NCBI GenBank assembly: GCA_027077185.1
Contig: JALTGJ010000030.1
Coordinates: forward strand, 1 to 5,352
Reading direction: 5' to 3'
Length of the DNA stretch: 5,352 nucleotides
Source: Spirochaetales bacterium
GTDB taxonomy: Bacteria; Spirochaetota; Spirochaetia; B11-G9
Of the stretch, positions 5,310 to 5,352 are shown piece by piece; position 1 is the stretch's first letter, and each line of letters opens with the position of its first letter. The position numbers were made by a program, and so were the translations under genes. The notes beneath the pieces were generated by a model, which was given only the letters and a program-made list of their open reading frames with translations, did not search any database and was not told the origin of the DNA.

Positions 5310-5352
5310 ATGATAAAACGGAAATTAATATTGTTGCTGGTAGCTATATTTG
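5310..5352 (+). CDS. Start of a further exported protein gene (partial)
   Basis: ATG at 5310, two bases after the metalloprotease stop, opens MIKRKLILLLVAIF and runs off the window: a basic start followed by a hydrophobic run, as in a signal peptide. AAGGA at 5289-5293 inside the upstream gene is 16 nt away, longer than ideal, so translation may be coupled to the upstream gene. The tight spacing suggests an operon with the metalloprotease. The product cannot be identified. Confidence 0.6.
   Translation, partial: MIKRKLILLLVAIF

Overview
The window is AT-rich bacterial DNA from a Gram-negative-type (diderm) organism. An outer-membrane beta-barrel protein ends in aromatic residues plus Phe, and a large secreted lipoprotein carries a relaxed lipobox (F-P-A-C). 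Spirochaetes fit this combination best, but that is an inference from protein style; there is no rRNA or marker gene here.

Layout. Minus strand, 81-2496: a CsgG/LpoB-like domain joined to a C-terminal beta-barrel (81-1436), preceded by its own promoter and a strong ribosome binding site, and upstream of it an EamA-family (DMT superfamily) transporter (1606-2496). Positions 2530-3303 are a gene graveyard. It holds a RelB/DinJ-type antitoxin with an intact promoter and operator-like dyads, fused by a deletion, out of frame, to the last 54 codons of a YafQ-type toxin. Next come a small imperfect palindrome and a fragment of a REP-associated tyrosine (IS200-like) transposase truncated at both ends. 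Plus strand, 3478-5307: a 609-aa lipoprotein with a lamin-tail-like (LTD) domain, a calcium-binding-type DxDxDG linker and a zinc metalloprotease domain (HELGHNLGLHHGGD, Met-turn SIMNY). Two bases after it another exported-protein gene begins and runs off the window.

The most informative structural feature is a 95-bp direct repeat (2435-2529 and 3304-3398, 94/95 identical). It duplicates the first ~21 codons and most of the promoter of the EamA gene and brackets the 774-bp graveyard exactly. One copy is the real gene start; the other is a 28-codon stub. The block could therefore be lost by recombination between the repeats while restoring a normal EamA-metalloprotease divergent intergenic region. 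The repeat ends inside the EamA -35 box, so the two arrangements predict different EamA promoter strength. On the other side of the second copy, a perfect extended -10 (TGCTATAAT) begins at the first base after the repeat and points to the metalloprotease gene.

No complete new defence or mobile system is visible. The transporter, the barrel protein and the metalloprotease show no obvious shared pathway. Positions 1-80 hold no supportable feature.
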